Part shown: in pieces, positions 11,959 through 21,806 of the stretch | How the letters are laid out: every line of letters begins with the position of its first letter | How positions within the stretch are numbered: position 1 is the first letter of the stretch | DNA from: Tetracentron sinense | Lineage: Eukaryota > Streptophyta > Magnoliopsida > Trochodendrales > Trochodendraceae | Direction of reading: 5' to 3' | Assembly: GCA_015143295.1 (NCBI GenBank) | Contig: CM026574.1 | Coordinates: 9,860,938 to 9,924,937, forward strand | DNA length: 64,000 bases | Program-made: the position numbers and the translations under genes | Notes under the pieces: model-generated | What the model was told of the DNA's origin: nothing | The model's database searches: none | The model's input: the letters and a program-made list of their open reading frames with translations, nothing else

Positions 11959-11963
11959 CCAAA

Positions 11964-13315
11964 TGTTGCCCAGCTAATGGACCCTAGAGGGGGGTGATTA
12001 GGGTCTATGGCAATTTAAAAAATTTAACTAAGTGATTTATGTAGAATTATAAATTTAATCTCTAATGCCACAAGTAATAACAAGATAAAAGGAGAGAGGG
12101 AGAGATAAAAGATACCACAACACAAGAATTGATATCGGGGTTCAGCAACTTGAATACATCCCCGTCTTTAAGCTTCCCGCTTTAAGGATTTTCCCACGAT
12201 TCCACTAATTGCACTCTTCTTTACGGGCAGAGAGTAAGCCTTTACAATCCTTTTTACAAGCTCAGGATCAAACCTCTTCAAGAGAACCCTCTCTTGGATA
12301 CAAGAAGAACCTCTTCTACAGGTGCAAGAATCTTTAATTCTTGACTTTAGCTTTTACAAAGAGTTGGTGGATATTGAAATCCGAAATTGAAAGCTCCTTA
12401 CTGAGCTAGATAAGAATGGAAATCAGAACTAATAATCACTCAAGAATGATTGGAATTGAATGCTCAAGTAGTGAGAGATTGGGATTCTAGGTATTCAATG
12501 AAAAACAGAGTATTGATTGCTGGAGGATATTGAATAATCAATATATGAATGAATAATGTAAGAATCTTGTGGTTTGTTCATAAATAAGCTCTATTTATAG
12601 TTGAGCAATCAAATATGGCCATTGGGAGGTCATTTAATGCGAACTAGCCGTTGAAAAGTAGCTATTACACTCATTTCCCGCAAGCACTCGTCGACGAGTG
12701 AGTATGGAAAAGGCTGGAGTCATCGCTGAGTGAAAACAGTAAGCAATTGAAAATTAATGTCATCCCACTCGCCGACGAGTCTCTTCCACTCGTCGACGAG
12801 TCCACTGAATGTTTTCAAGGAACTCATCTAAATGAGACCAAAATGATGGGAAATATCGTAAGGTCCATAGGCATTCATAAGTTTATCATTTTAATCATTT
12901 TTAGTTCCTTAGAATGATGTCCAAACTATTCTAAGTATCCTAGGGTCTATCTAGGTATACTTTGATCAATCATGTTTCAATGTCTTGAGGACTTTTACAA
13001 GGCCCTAGACATTCTTAAATATAATACTAGACTACTTTGAGTGATGATCTTCTTTCTGAATTTATGGAGATTCACTTTAGATGGGTCTTCATGAATTGCT
13101 TGAGTCCTTGAAGCTTTTTCCCTTGAAGTGATTGATACTTGGACTTTGACTTTGATTCCCTTGAGAGATTGATCTTTTCAATACTCCTTATCTTGAATGA
13201 TGATCTTAATATTTTTTTTCTCTGAAAGTAATATTAGTACCATAAAGATTATTCTATTATTGTGTTATCATCGAAACTATTAAGGGTACTGAGAATTGTA
13301 ACCTGGAGGCTAACA
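11964..13315 (-). mobile_element. Solo LTR of the same Copia family as 14655-16071
   Basis: The + strand text starts TGTTGCCCAGC and ends GGAGGCTAACA, matching both ends of the Copia LTR at 14655-16071. Shared internal words include GGACCCTAGAGGGG. It is 1352 bp and flanked by CCAAA on both sides (11959-11963 and 13316-13320). No coding sequence or primer site accompanies it, so it is the product of LTR-LTR recombination. It sits inside the long LTR-like insertion and is therefore younger than that insertion. Confidence 0.9.
12685..12801. promoter_or_regulatory. Four palindromic sites with GTCGAC core in the solo LTR
   Basis: CACTCGTCGACGAGTG at 12685-12700 is a perfect 16-bp palindrome. A decayed copy lies at 12718-12732 and a copy with one change (ACTCGCCGACGAGT) at 12767-12780. 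A perfect ACTCGTCGACGAGT follows at 12788-12801. The last two are 21 bp apart centre to centre. No function is known to me; a transcription-factor site in the LTR promoter is one possibility. Confidence 0.7.
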
Positions 13316-14233
13316 CCAAATATGTAGGAGGTCATTCTAGGCCCTGCATTCATTAAGGGACCATTCTTGGAACTTAACTTGGGCTAATTAATCCTCTATG
13401 CCATACTTGGCCTTTAACTGGGTTTGAATTAACCCTAGTTAACCAACTTTACTATCAGTCCATAATGTGTAGGAGGCCATTCTAGGCCCTGCATCCATTT
13501 GGGGACCCCTCTTAGACCACAACTGGGGTTAAACTTAACCCTAGTTGATTTCATACCCTTGGTTTAAAATCTTTCAAAAATCTGAAAAATCTATAAAAAT
13601 CCCAGAAAAAAACAAAAATACAAAAAGGCCCTAAATCGGACTTGGCCATCTTCAGAGCCTCCTAAACCATGGTTAAATGAGTTTAACCATGGTTAACCCT
13701 AACTTTAGCCTCTGAGCTCAACCATAGCCACTCTGGTGCACTTTGGCCACCCCAGCCAATCTACCCAAGCCTCCAGGCTAACCCTTAGTCACTTTGGTAC
13801 ACAAACACACACCCCTTAACCTTGGTACGGGTTCACGTACCTTTCGAACTACGCTCGGTCTGATCCCGCCTCAACGGGTACGTAGGCAACCCAACTCAGG
13901 TTCTAGTTAGGATTTTCTCATTTCTTGAATTAACATCACTCTAAACACTTAGGCATTTTTAATAACATTAAATTAATTTTTCTTAAACCTAGGGAGTAGG
14001 TGTCTTAGACGGGGGTCCCAGAGTGCCTAACCCCTTCCTCGGGACTTAATTGAACCACTTACCCTAACTTTAATCGAGACCATTAGCCCTAATCTAAACC
14101 TGCGTCCTATTCCCCGCACTGAGTAGGTGGCGACTCTTAATCAATCCTTTGTGAGCCCCCTTAGGGATTTTTTAGCGTCATTCCTCCGCAGGACCCGGCC
14201 TGGAAGGAAAGGCGGTAAAAGCCCACGCTCACA

Positions 14234-14653
14234 AGTCCATTCATAAGTAATTTGGAGTTTATCCAAAATTTCTTTGGCGGATTCATAAGCCGAGTCTCTA
14301 TTAAATTCTTGTGGACTCAATGCACAATATAAGTTGCTAATAGCTTTGGCATTGAGTTGCACTAGTTTAGTATTGGCCTCCGTCCATTCATCCTCATCCT
14401 TTGGTACTTGATTACCATTGATATTTTTGGTGGGGATGTGTGGACCTTTGACTATGATTTTCTAATATTGATAGTTTAAGGCTTGAATGTAATACATCAT
14501 CATAATTTTCCAATAATTGTAGTTTTTCCCATTAAACAATGGAGGTCTATTGGTCGATTGTCCTTTTCCTATGGTAGTTGCAAATATATTATTCATAGAT
14601 CTTTTCTCTAAGACAGTTAAGTCAAAAAATAGAGTTCTAGGCTCTGATACCAA
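14234..14653 (-). pseudogene. Copia gag, N-terminal part
   Basis: Frames on the - strand from 14653 encode RPPLFNGKNYNYWKI, the standard start of Copia gag. They continue with NLYCALSPQEFNRD, ESAKEILDKLQITYEW, matching the UBN2-type gag domain. The frame is cut at 14234 by the nested insertion and resumes at 7710 with a one-base shift. A stop-free start just inside the primer-binding site supports the placement. Confidence 0.82.
14641..14652 (-). other. Copia primer-binding site (initiator Met tRNA)
   Basis: The - strand reads TGGTATCAGAGC two bases inside the LTR end (14655). This is the classical plant Copia primer-binding site complementary to the 3' end of initiator Met tRNA, and it fixes the orientation of the element. 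Confidence 0.93.
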
Positions 14654-14654
14654 T

Positions 14655-16071
14655 TGTTGCCCAAGTATTGGACCCTAGAGGGGGGTGTGAATAGGGTCTT
14701 GGAAAATTGAAATTTCTTCCGTCATCCCTTTTGCAGAATTTTAATTAATCTAATAATAAGGGAAAAGAATTCTAGCAATTCTATAATTAATGCAACAATA
14801 AATAAATAAGGATAAGGAGAAAGAGAAAGAGAAAACAAACAGAAGATATGTTATCGAGGTTCGGCTTCCCGCCTACGTCTCTGCCTCAAGCTTCCAACTC
14901 GAGGATTCAACACGGTTCACTAATCGTACGATCTTCTTCTGGGTGAAGATCAAACCTTACACTTGCAAGAGAACACCCTCTCTTGACTTCCTTTTCACGA
15001 AGCTTCCCATTTCAACACAAGAATCCGCCGATTTTTGATTTCTAATACAAGAGATGTATGGACAAAATACAATCTTAAAATTTCTCCTTAGATGAGCTGA
15101 AAGATCTCTTTAAAGCTCACTGAAAATCTCCCAAAGATTGGAGTTGAATAGCTCAATATAACTCTTTTGGGATTTCTAGGGTTTTTTCTCAAAGAATGGA
15201 TCAATGAATGATTGAGTGAATAATAGAATGCTAGGAGTGGTAAGTCTTCTTGATTTAGTTCAAAGATCATTCCATTTTATAGCCCAAGAGAAATTATGGT
15301 CGTTGGAGTAGTATTTAATGCAAAACTAGCCATTGAAAACTAGTTATTGCGAGCTTTAAAAGCTTTGTCCCGCACAAATCAGTCAACTGGTTTTGTGTGC
15401 CTTCACAAATCAGTCGACTGATTTCCAGCCAGTCAAAAAATGGAATGTTCTAGAGCTAAATCAATTGAATGGTTTTGAACACCAGTGAGAATCAGTCGAT
15501 TGATTTTCTGTTTTTCATAGAAAACTCCTCTTTAACCAACCTAGATGATATGCATGATTTGATTGCTCAACTACCTTATCTTAATCAAGAATATTATCAT
15601 TCAAAATGATTTTCTAGGACCTTAGAATGATGTGTAAAATACTTTTAAGGCTCCTATGGTCAATCTAGGTATATGAGCTTTCAAACTTCAAACTGTGAGG
15701 ACTTTTTACAAAAGTCCTAAGCACTCTCAAACTATAAATGTAAAACCTTGAATCTTGGAGTTTTCAATCTTCTTTAAACTTGATCTTGATTTGTCTTCTT
15801 TGATTTCATCTTTATGGCCAAGATTGATTCTTAGTTAGTCTTCATCTCCATATCAAAAATTTGTATGATTTTCAACTTGTTTAGATGGCTTGCTGATGAC
15901 TTGATAGTGGATCTTTTCTATGTTTGGTGTCATTTCCATGCTATGTGCCTTTAAAGGTTTGCTAATGCTCTTTGTATGCTAAATTTCACATAAACTCAAC
16001 AGAGACATTACATTATTGTGTTATCATCAAAATCATTGAGGATACCTATGGTTGTAACCTATAGGCTAACA
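14655..16071 (-). repeat. 5' LTR of the - strand Copia element
   Basis: On the + strand it runs TGTTGCCC to GGCTAACA (1417 bp). It is followed on the - strand by the primer-binding site. It pairs with the solo LTR at 11964-13315 at both ends. It carries four palindromic sites at 15376-15506. Confidence 0.9.
15376..15506. promoter_or_regulatory. Four palindromic sites with GTCGAC core in the Copia 5' LTR
   Basis: AAATCAGTCGACTGATTT at 15407-15424 is a perfect 18-bp palindrome. Degenerate copies lie at 15376-15393, 15458-15475 and 15489-15506. Centre-to-centre distances are 31, 51 and 31 bp. They occupy the same part of the LTR as the CACTCGTCGACGAGTG sites of the related solo LTR but have different arms. 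Confidence 0.7.
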
Positions 16072-16545
16072 CACACATAGTGAAATTTTTTACTTAGACT
16101 AGGTCCTATGGTTTTTCCCTTCACTTTGGAGGATTTTTCACATTAAAAATCATGGTGTTCTTATTGTTGTGTTTGCTTATTCTTCCATGTGGATTGATTT
16201 ATTTTGGTTATTTGTATATCTATAGAAGGGAAAGGTGTGTGGTTTTCTGACAATAAAATGGGTGAATAGAGTACTTAAGATGTAATCCAATGCAATATTA
16301 AAAGGAAAAGGAAGACTTCTAATCTTACTATTTCTCCATCTAATCCGTTAATTCAAAATTGTGAAAAAGCAGTGACGATGAATTCTTGGAAATTCTCCTT
16401 CGAAACAATTTTCCTTAATACTTCAACATTCATTGTTGTGAACAAAACAAGTTTACTCCATGATGTTAACCATTCTAGAAATGGACTTTGTTTGGGGATG
16501 GTGTTCAAAACAGACATTTTCACATATATGGAGAATAAATTATAG

Positions 16546-16577
<32 letters not shown>

Positions 16578-17280
16578 ATGATACAAGAGGAAAATCAAAG
16601 AATAACAACCAACCTTTCAAAGGGAAAAAAAGATAAAAATTTCTCACAGGGAGAGGTTCGTCGTGTTGGCGGCTACCTACAAATTAAGGAGATGGGAGAG
16701 GAAGAATTGAATTTGTTGCAAGGATAAGTTGATTCCAGCGCCCAACCAAAATTCCATGAGAGAGATAGAGAGGGAGAAATGAGCTAGGGAGAGAAAGAGA
16801 TAGACCTGCAACTAATGTATTTTCCAATGGTGATGGAGAGAGCCGAAGAAGGGGGCCGACCCCATACAACAGAGGGACAAGCAAAGCAAAGGCAAAGACA
16901 TGCGAAAAATGAGGGTGTGTGTTTTAATTATTTGTCTTGAGGAGTGCTAGCCCTACTCTCAAGGCTATTCTACTATCATCCAACCAAGTGTCCTAGCTTT
17001 TTAAAAAGTGTGTGCTTTAGAATTGAAAGTGCTTTAACCGGTCGCTTTTAGGACAATTAGTTGGCTCGGACTGAGAGTATAAAAAGCCTAAGAGTAGGAA
17101 TATTTATCTTTATTATAATCAAATATAGTGAACACATGTCCATTTTTAAGCACCTAGGTGCCTTCCTTTGCCCCACCACCGAGGAGGGGATTATTTATCT
17201 TTATCCAACAAATGATTGGACCCTAGAGTAAGTACTTTCCATCTCATCTCATTAGATGTACCCCTAAAATGAATGGTAAA
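16072..17280. other. Gene-free interval
   Basis: No convincing coding sequence is present. A (GT)n microsatellite lies at 16549-16577. The stretch 17100-17200 (CATGTCCATTTTTAAGC, then CCGAGGAGGGGATTAT) resembles the right end of the MITE at 47020-47260. Confidence 0.6.
16549..16577. repeat. (GT)n microsatellite
   Basis: About 14 uninterrupted GT units. Confidence 0.95.
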
Positions 17281-17441
17281 CTTTTTTTTGGGTGACTTGG
17301 GGTGTCATCAACCCATTTAGATCAGGACTAATCCACAAGGATGTGCGCAATACCCCTCAAACCACGCTCATCGAAATACACTGGAAGGCAAGCTCGAACT
17401 CGGGACCTATGGGATATTCCCACAGCCTTTGAACTAGTGGT
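17281..17441 (-). mobile_element. tRNA-derived SINE, - strand
   Basis: On the - strand a tRNA-like head (CACTAGTTCAAAGGCTGTGG, then a B-box-like GAGTTCGAGCTTG) is followed by a body ending in a poly(A) tract, seen as the T run at 17282-17289 on the + strand. The Gypsy element starting at 17447 inserted only a few bases from its 5' end. Confidence 0.6.
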
Positions 17442-17644
17442 GTATTTGTAGAACCCCAGATCTTGGGTTCACTATGCGGTGAATAGTGTAGTGAATAGTG
17501 TTGGAATGGCCAAAGTGTCTTCCTCCTTGTATTTTGATGTTTGATAAATGAAATGGGGGTGTTAGAACAAGAGTGGAAACAATCTATGTTTCAAAAGATG
17601 CAAAAAAGAGGAAAGAACAGGGGGAAATGGAAAAAATGCACAAA

Positions 17645-17831
17645 GGCCGGTCAACTGTCCCTCCTGGCCGGTCAACTACCTCCATGGAAGTGGCGCAAAA
17701 ATTGGGCCACAATAGATTTTTGAGAAGGCCGGTCAACTGCCCCTCATAGCCGGTCGACCGACTGTCTCAAAAAAGGGGATTTCAAGGGGTTTACACAAGG
17801 GCGGTCGACCGCCCCTCCTAGCCGGTTGACT
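17645..17831. promoter_or_regulatory. Three pairs of GTCGAC-type palindromic sites in the Gypsy 5' LTR
   Basis: Sites centred near 17652/17673, 17734/17755 and 17806/17827 follow the pattern GCCGGTCGACCG. The clearest is GGGCGGTCGACCGCCC at 17799-17814, a perfect 16-bp palindrome. Each pair is exactly 21 bp centre to centre, separated by CCCCTCCTAG-like text. The first three sites have decayed to GGTCAACT. Confidence 0.72.
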
Positions 17832-18500
17832 AACTGTGGGTTTTTCAAACCAATTTTTTTGTCCGACCTACTTTATGCTTTATGAGATATTTTAGGGGCC
17901 TTTTGGGTGTTTCACCAAACCCCAAAGGGGCTAGAGAAACCCCATTTCGTGGGGTTAGAGCTTCACAAAGATCTTGGACTGATTTTGAAGAGAAAAAAGG
18001 AGAGAGAAAAGAGAGAGAAGCTAGTGTTTTGGTGAGATGTTCTTGAATTGGTGATTTTGGATCAAGACGGAGTCCTTGCTACCTCGGTGTTTCTCAAGCG
18101 CTCGATTGTAGGAAAACGATCCTAGAAAGGTAAATACACTCTACTATGTATTTATGTTGTAATTTCCATTGAAAAACCATGATGAACCATATGCTTTGAA
18201 ATGAGAAAAAAGTAGGAAATCCTACTAGCTTTCCTTGTATTGATGTGATGCTTAAAACAAATTATAAAAGTGATGTTTTTGAAGAAACCATGTGTATTAG
18301 ACTATGTGTATGTCATGTGATAGGTTTCAATGAAATGGAATAGCATGAGCTATGTGTTATGTGTTTACTATGTTCACTCATAATTGCCTATGTGCACATG
18401 TATTGCATGATTGGATTTCCCATGTGTACGTGTATCGAAAAAGAGTAAAATGAAATAATGTTAAACAAGATAAGTGTATTGGAAGTATAAAAAATGGACT

Positions 18501-18683
18501 TCTACCAACCTAGGTAGAGCATTGGGCATATGATCTCAAGTGAAGCTATGTGTGGGAATAATGCAAATGGACTTCTACCACTCTAGGTAGAGCATTTGGA
18601 ATTTGTTCCAGATAAACTATGTACAAAGATATCCACAGGGAGGTGGATGAAGCTGCTAATGGACTTCTATCACTCTTGGTAGA
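18501..18683. repeat. Short inverted motifs TCTACC..GGTAGA in the 5' LTR
   Basis: GGACTTCTACC, six or seven bases, GGTAGAGCATT occurs three times here (hairpin arms at 18501-18518, 18574-18591 and 18666-18683). It occurs four times in the 3' LTR (near 31862, 31935, 32028 and 32087). Confidence 0.7.
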
Positions 18684-18732
18684 GCATTAGGGGTGGAGGC
18701 AAATGGAGAGGTTATCAAACTAGAAGGTCTAA

Positions 18733-19920
18733 ATGAGAGATTCCATCGGGCGATGGATAGCCCGACTTGACACAGATTCTGGGAGCCATCTTCGGACTAT
18801 AGAGAGGCTTGCAAACAAGGTGGAGATTACTGCTACTCCTGGTGCACCTGCACCTCCTCCTGTGCACCACACTGCGGGGTTAGAGGCCTTCCGGAGACTG
18901 CAGCCTCCTACTTTCTATGGGACGACAGATCCCATGGAAGTCAAGGCATGGATTATGTAGTTGGAATAGACCTTTGGAGTCCTCCGCTACACAGATGAGC
19001 AGAGGGTAGACTAGGCCTCTTTCATGATGGAGGGTTCGGCCGAGCATTGGTGGAGAGCCGCCTTAAGGCAGAGAGATGCCGCTAGGGCAAGAGAGGCATA
19101 GACATGGGGAGAATTCCTTGATGTCTTCTATCGTCAGTTCTTCCCTGCGACTGTCCGAGAGCATAAGGAAATCGATTTTATGACGCTCGAGCAGGGGGAG
19201 ATAAGTGTGGCAGACTATGAGGCCAATTTTGTAAATTTGTCGAGGTTCGCACCTCGCCTGATCGCATTAGAGCACATGCGGGTCAAGAAGTTCGAGTGAG
19301 GGCTGAAGGCCTTCATCAGGGATAGGGTGTTCATGTTCCAGGTTGGCACTTGGGGAGAGGTGGTGAGCAAGGCCAAGCTCACAAAGAAGAATTTTGAGGA
19401 GTTCTTTCAGAGGAAAGACAGTGGCCTAGGGAGAGGCATCGTCAGAGGACAGTCTAGTGGCTCAGCATCGCCTGATAAGAGGGCCAGGACTACTTCTTAT
19501 CTGACTTCATAGCCTACACATGCTCAGAAGCCTCCACAGGCATCGTAGGACTCTCGTCCTACTACCACTCAGGCTACTAGGTCTGTGTAACCTGCTTCTT
19601 ACACTTTAGGGCTAGGACTTTGCAGTCACTACGAGCGGAAACGTGTCAGCAATTACAGGAAGCTCTCAAGAGGGTGCTTTCATTATGGCCTCCAGGGACA
19701 CATGGTCAAGTATTGCCCAGGCCGACAACCTTCATTCCAGCCTCAGCCTCAACCTCAACCTTAGGGGAGTAGACCTCTAGTCAGGCAGGCTTCTCAGAAG
19801 GGATCTTCTCAGGTCTCTAGGCTCCCACAGCCCACTCAGACACCTCGTTAGGTGAATCAACGTAGGGTCTTCATCGTGACAGAGCAAGACGCACATGCAT
19901 CAGACAATGTTGTGCAAGGT
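18733..19920 (+). pseudogene. Gypsy gag, with decayed zinc knuckle
   Basis: Translation with a few stops gives a retrotransposon gag domain: FRRLQPPTFYGTTDPMEVKAW, EHWWRAALRQR, FYRQFFPATVREHKEIDF, FVNLSRFAPRL. A Ser/Arg-rich stretch follows and then CFHYGLQGHMVKYC near 19677-19720. This is a CCHC zinc knuckle in which the second Cys has become Tyr (TGT to TAT). The capsid and nucleocapsid roles are known for the family. Stops near 18958, 18967, 19011 and 19297 show decay. Confidence 0.88.
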
Positions 19921-20039
19921 ACATTCAAGTTTAAATTGTCAATGTTATAAATTATCAATAGTATATGATTGTATTGCTATGTTGTGTATGAACATGCTAC
20001 CTATATTTGTGGTTTTATTTACTTTCTTGATGGTAGTTA

Positions 20040-21801
20040 GTTTTAATGCTCAGGCGCCTTATTGATAGAGGAGTGCCTAGCCCGGGTATTGATCGATACG
20101 AGATCTACACATTCATTCGTATCACCCAGTCGGCTAGTTCAGGAGTTATGTATTTTGCCTCTGCTCAGGAAGTCAGTGGATGCAGACAGAGTGTATCAGG
20201 GCTATGTAGTGCAAGTTGGGTAGCACGAGTTGTTAGCTGATCTGATTATCTTGGATTTCCAAGATTTCGACGTCATCTCGGGGATGGATTGACTCTCGAC
20301 TCACCACGGTCATGTGGCGTGCTTTGAGAAGATGGTGAACTTCTAGCCTATTAGGGCGAAGCCATTTTATTTCAGAGGGCTGCGAGGAAGGGAGATCGCA
20401 CGGTTCGCTGCTCTTATTCTCTCAAGCTTGGAGGCACGAGGCTCCTTAGCCATCCCAGTTGTGGGTGAGTACTTGGACGTGTTTCCCAAGGAATTGCTGG
20501 GATTGCCTCTTGATCAGGTGATAAAGTTTTCCATTGAGTTAACTCTAAGCAATGCTCCGATTTCTAGGGCTCCATACAGGATGGCCCCTATTGAGCTGAA
20601 GGAGTTGAAGGAGCAGTTAGAGGAGCTACAATGCCTTGGCTTCATCCAGTCGAGTGTTTCACCATGGGGAGCCCCTATACTCTTTGTGAAAAATAAGGAT
20701 GGATAAATGAGGATGTGCATCGACTATAGGCAACTGAATATGGTCGCGATCAAGAATCGTTATTCACTTCCTCGGATAGACAACTTGTTTGACTAGCTAA
20801 AGGGAGCAAAGTTCTTCTCAAAGATTGATCGTCGATCCGGATACCATCAGTTAAAGATCAAGACTGAAGACATTTCCAAGTCTACCTTCAGGACTCTGTA
20901 TGGGCATTACGAGTTTCTAGTCATGCCTTTAGATCTGATGAACGCGCCGGCAGCTTTCATGGATCTGATGAACCGGGTGTTCAGACCATCTCTCAATCGG
21001 TGTGTGATTGTGTTTGTCAATGATATCCTTGTGTATTCCCAAACACGAGATGATCATGTGAGAGACCTCCACCTTACGTTGCAGACTCTTCGAGAGTATA
21101 GCCTTTATGCTAAGTTGAGCAAGTGCGAGTTTTGGTTGGAGAAAGTGGTATTCATTGGTCACGTGGTGTCTGCCGAGGGTATCTCAGTTGATTCTACAAA
21201 GATAGAGGCAGTGAAGAACTAGGAGAGACCTAAGAGTGTTAGCGAGATCTGTAGTTTCCTCAGTCTAACAGGGTACTATAGGAGGTTCGTGAAGGGATTC
21301 TCCAGATTAGCGGCACCGCTTACACATCTCACGCGTAAGAACGCTAAGTTCACCTGGAGTGACAAGTGCGAGAGTAGCTTCACAAAATTAAAGAAGAGGT
21401 TTACTACGACTCCTGTTCTCACAGTTCCATCCGGGAGCGGTGGTTTTGTAGTATATAATGATGTTTCACAAACCAGGCTAAGATGTGTTCTAATGCAGCA
21501 CGGGAAGGTTATCGCCTATACTTCTCGACAATTGAAATATCATGAGAAGAACTATCATACGCACGACCTAAAGCTTGTAGCGGTTGTCTTTGCTCTGAAG
21601 ATTTGGTGTCACTACCTTTCTGGGGAACAGTTTGATATGTTCACAGATCACAAGAGCTTGAAGTATCTGTTTTCCTAGAAAGAGCTGAATCTGAGGCAGT
21701 GTCGATGGGTGGAGTTCATGAAGGACTATGATTGCTCTATCTAGTACCACCCGGGTAAGGCGAATGTGATGGTAGATGCTCTGAGCAGGAAGTCTTATAG
21801 G
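20040..21801 (+). pseudogene. Gypsy pol: protease remnant, reverse transcriptase, RNase H
   Basis: A protease remnant is followed by RT motifs: [53 protein letters not shown] and FVNDILVYS. The catalytic pair normally written VDDI is VNDI, so the first Asp is Asn. RNase H follows ([42 protein letters not shown]). The domain continues to DALSRKSY at 21798, where the nested Gypsy interrupts it. Stops near 20704, 20794, 21220 and 21676 are present. The polyprotein resumes at 29172. Confidence 0.92.
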
Positions 21802-21806
21802 CACTT

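Larger units (their letters stand above)
7711..14233. mobile_element. Very long LTR-like insertion (probable Tat/Ogre-type Gypsy solo LTR) with later nested insertions
   Basis: The insertion starts TGTAAGCACCC and ends CCCACGCTCACA, so it has TG..CA ends. It is flanked by a perfect 5-bp duplication AGTCC (7706-7710 and 14234-14238). Removing it places the two halves of the - strand Copia gag next to each other. No gag or pol is visible inside. GGTGGCGACTC near the right end resembles the 3' LTR end of Tat/Ogre Gypsy elements (inference). With the solo LTR at 11964 removed it would be about 5.2 kb, long for one LTR, and the segment from 7841 probably is another insertion. Confidence 0.7.
6297..16071 (-). 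mobile_element. Ty1/Copia element on the - strand, interrupted and 3'-truncated
   Basis: Read on the - strand the element has a 5' LTR (16071-14655), a primer-binding site matching initiator Met tRNA (14652-14641), a gag start (14653 to 14234), the rest of gag after a nested insertion (7710 to about 7050), protease (6871-6659) and the linker between integrase and RT (6533-6297). The integrase core is deleted, and RT, RNase H and the 3' LTR are missing beyond the junction at 6296. Gag features (KATWDDS, long acidic linker) and the 1.4-kb LTR resemble SIRE- or Tork-type Copia; the lineage is an inference. Confidence 0.85.
17447..18690 (+). repeat. 5' LTR of the outer Gypsy, 3'-truncated
   Basis: It matches the first part of the 3' LTR (30776-32764) but lacks about 50 bp near 17560. 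It breaks off at about 18690, inside the TCTACC..GGTAGA repeats. The end of the LTR, the primer-binding site and the gag start are therefore deleted. Confidence 0.85.

Noticed and set aside
12685-12801. CRISPR-like spaced palindromic repeats
   Set aside because: Plant LTR context, four sites only, diverged units and related spacers; no cas genes.
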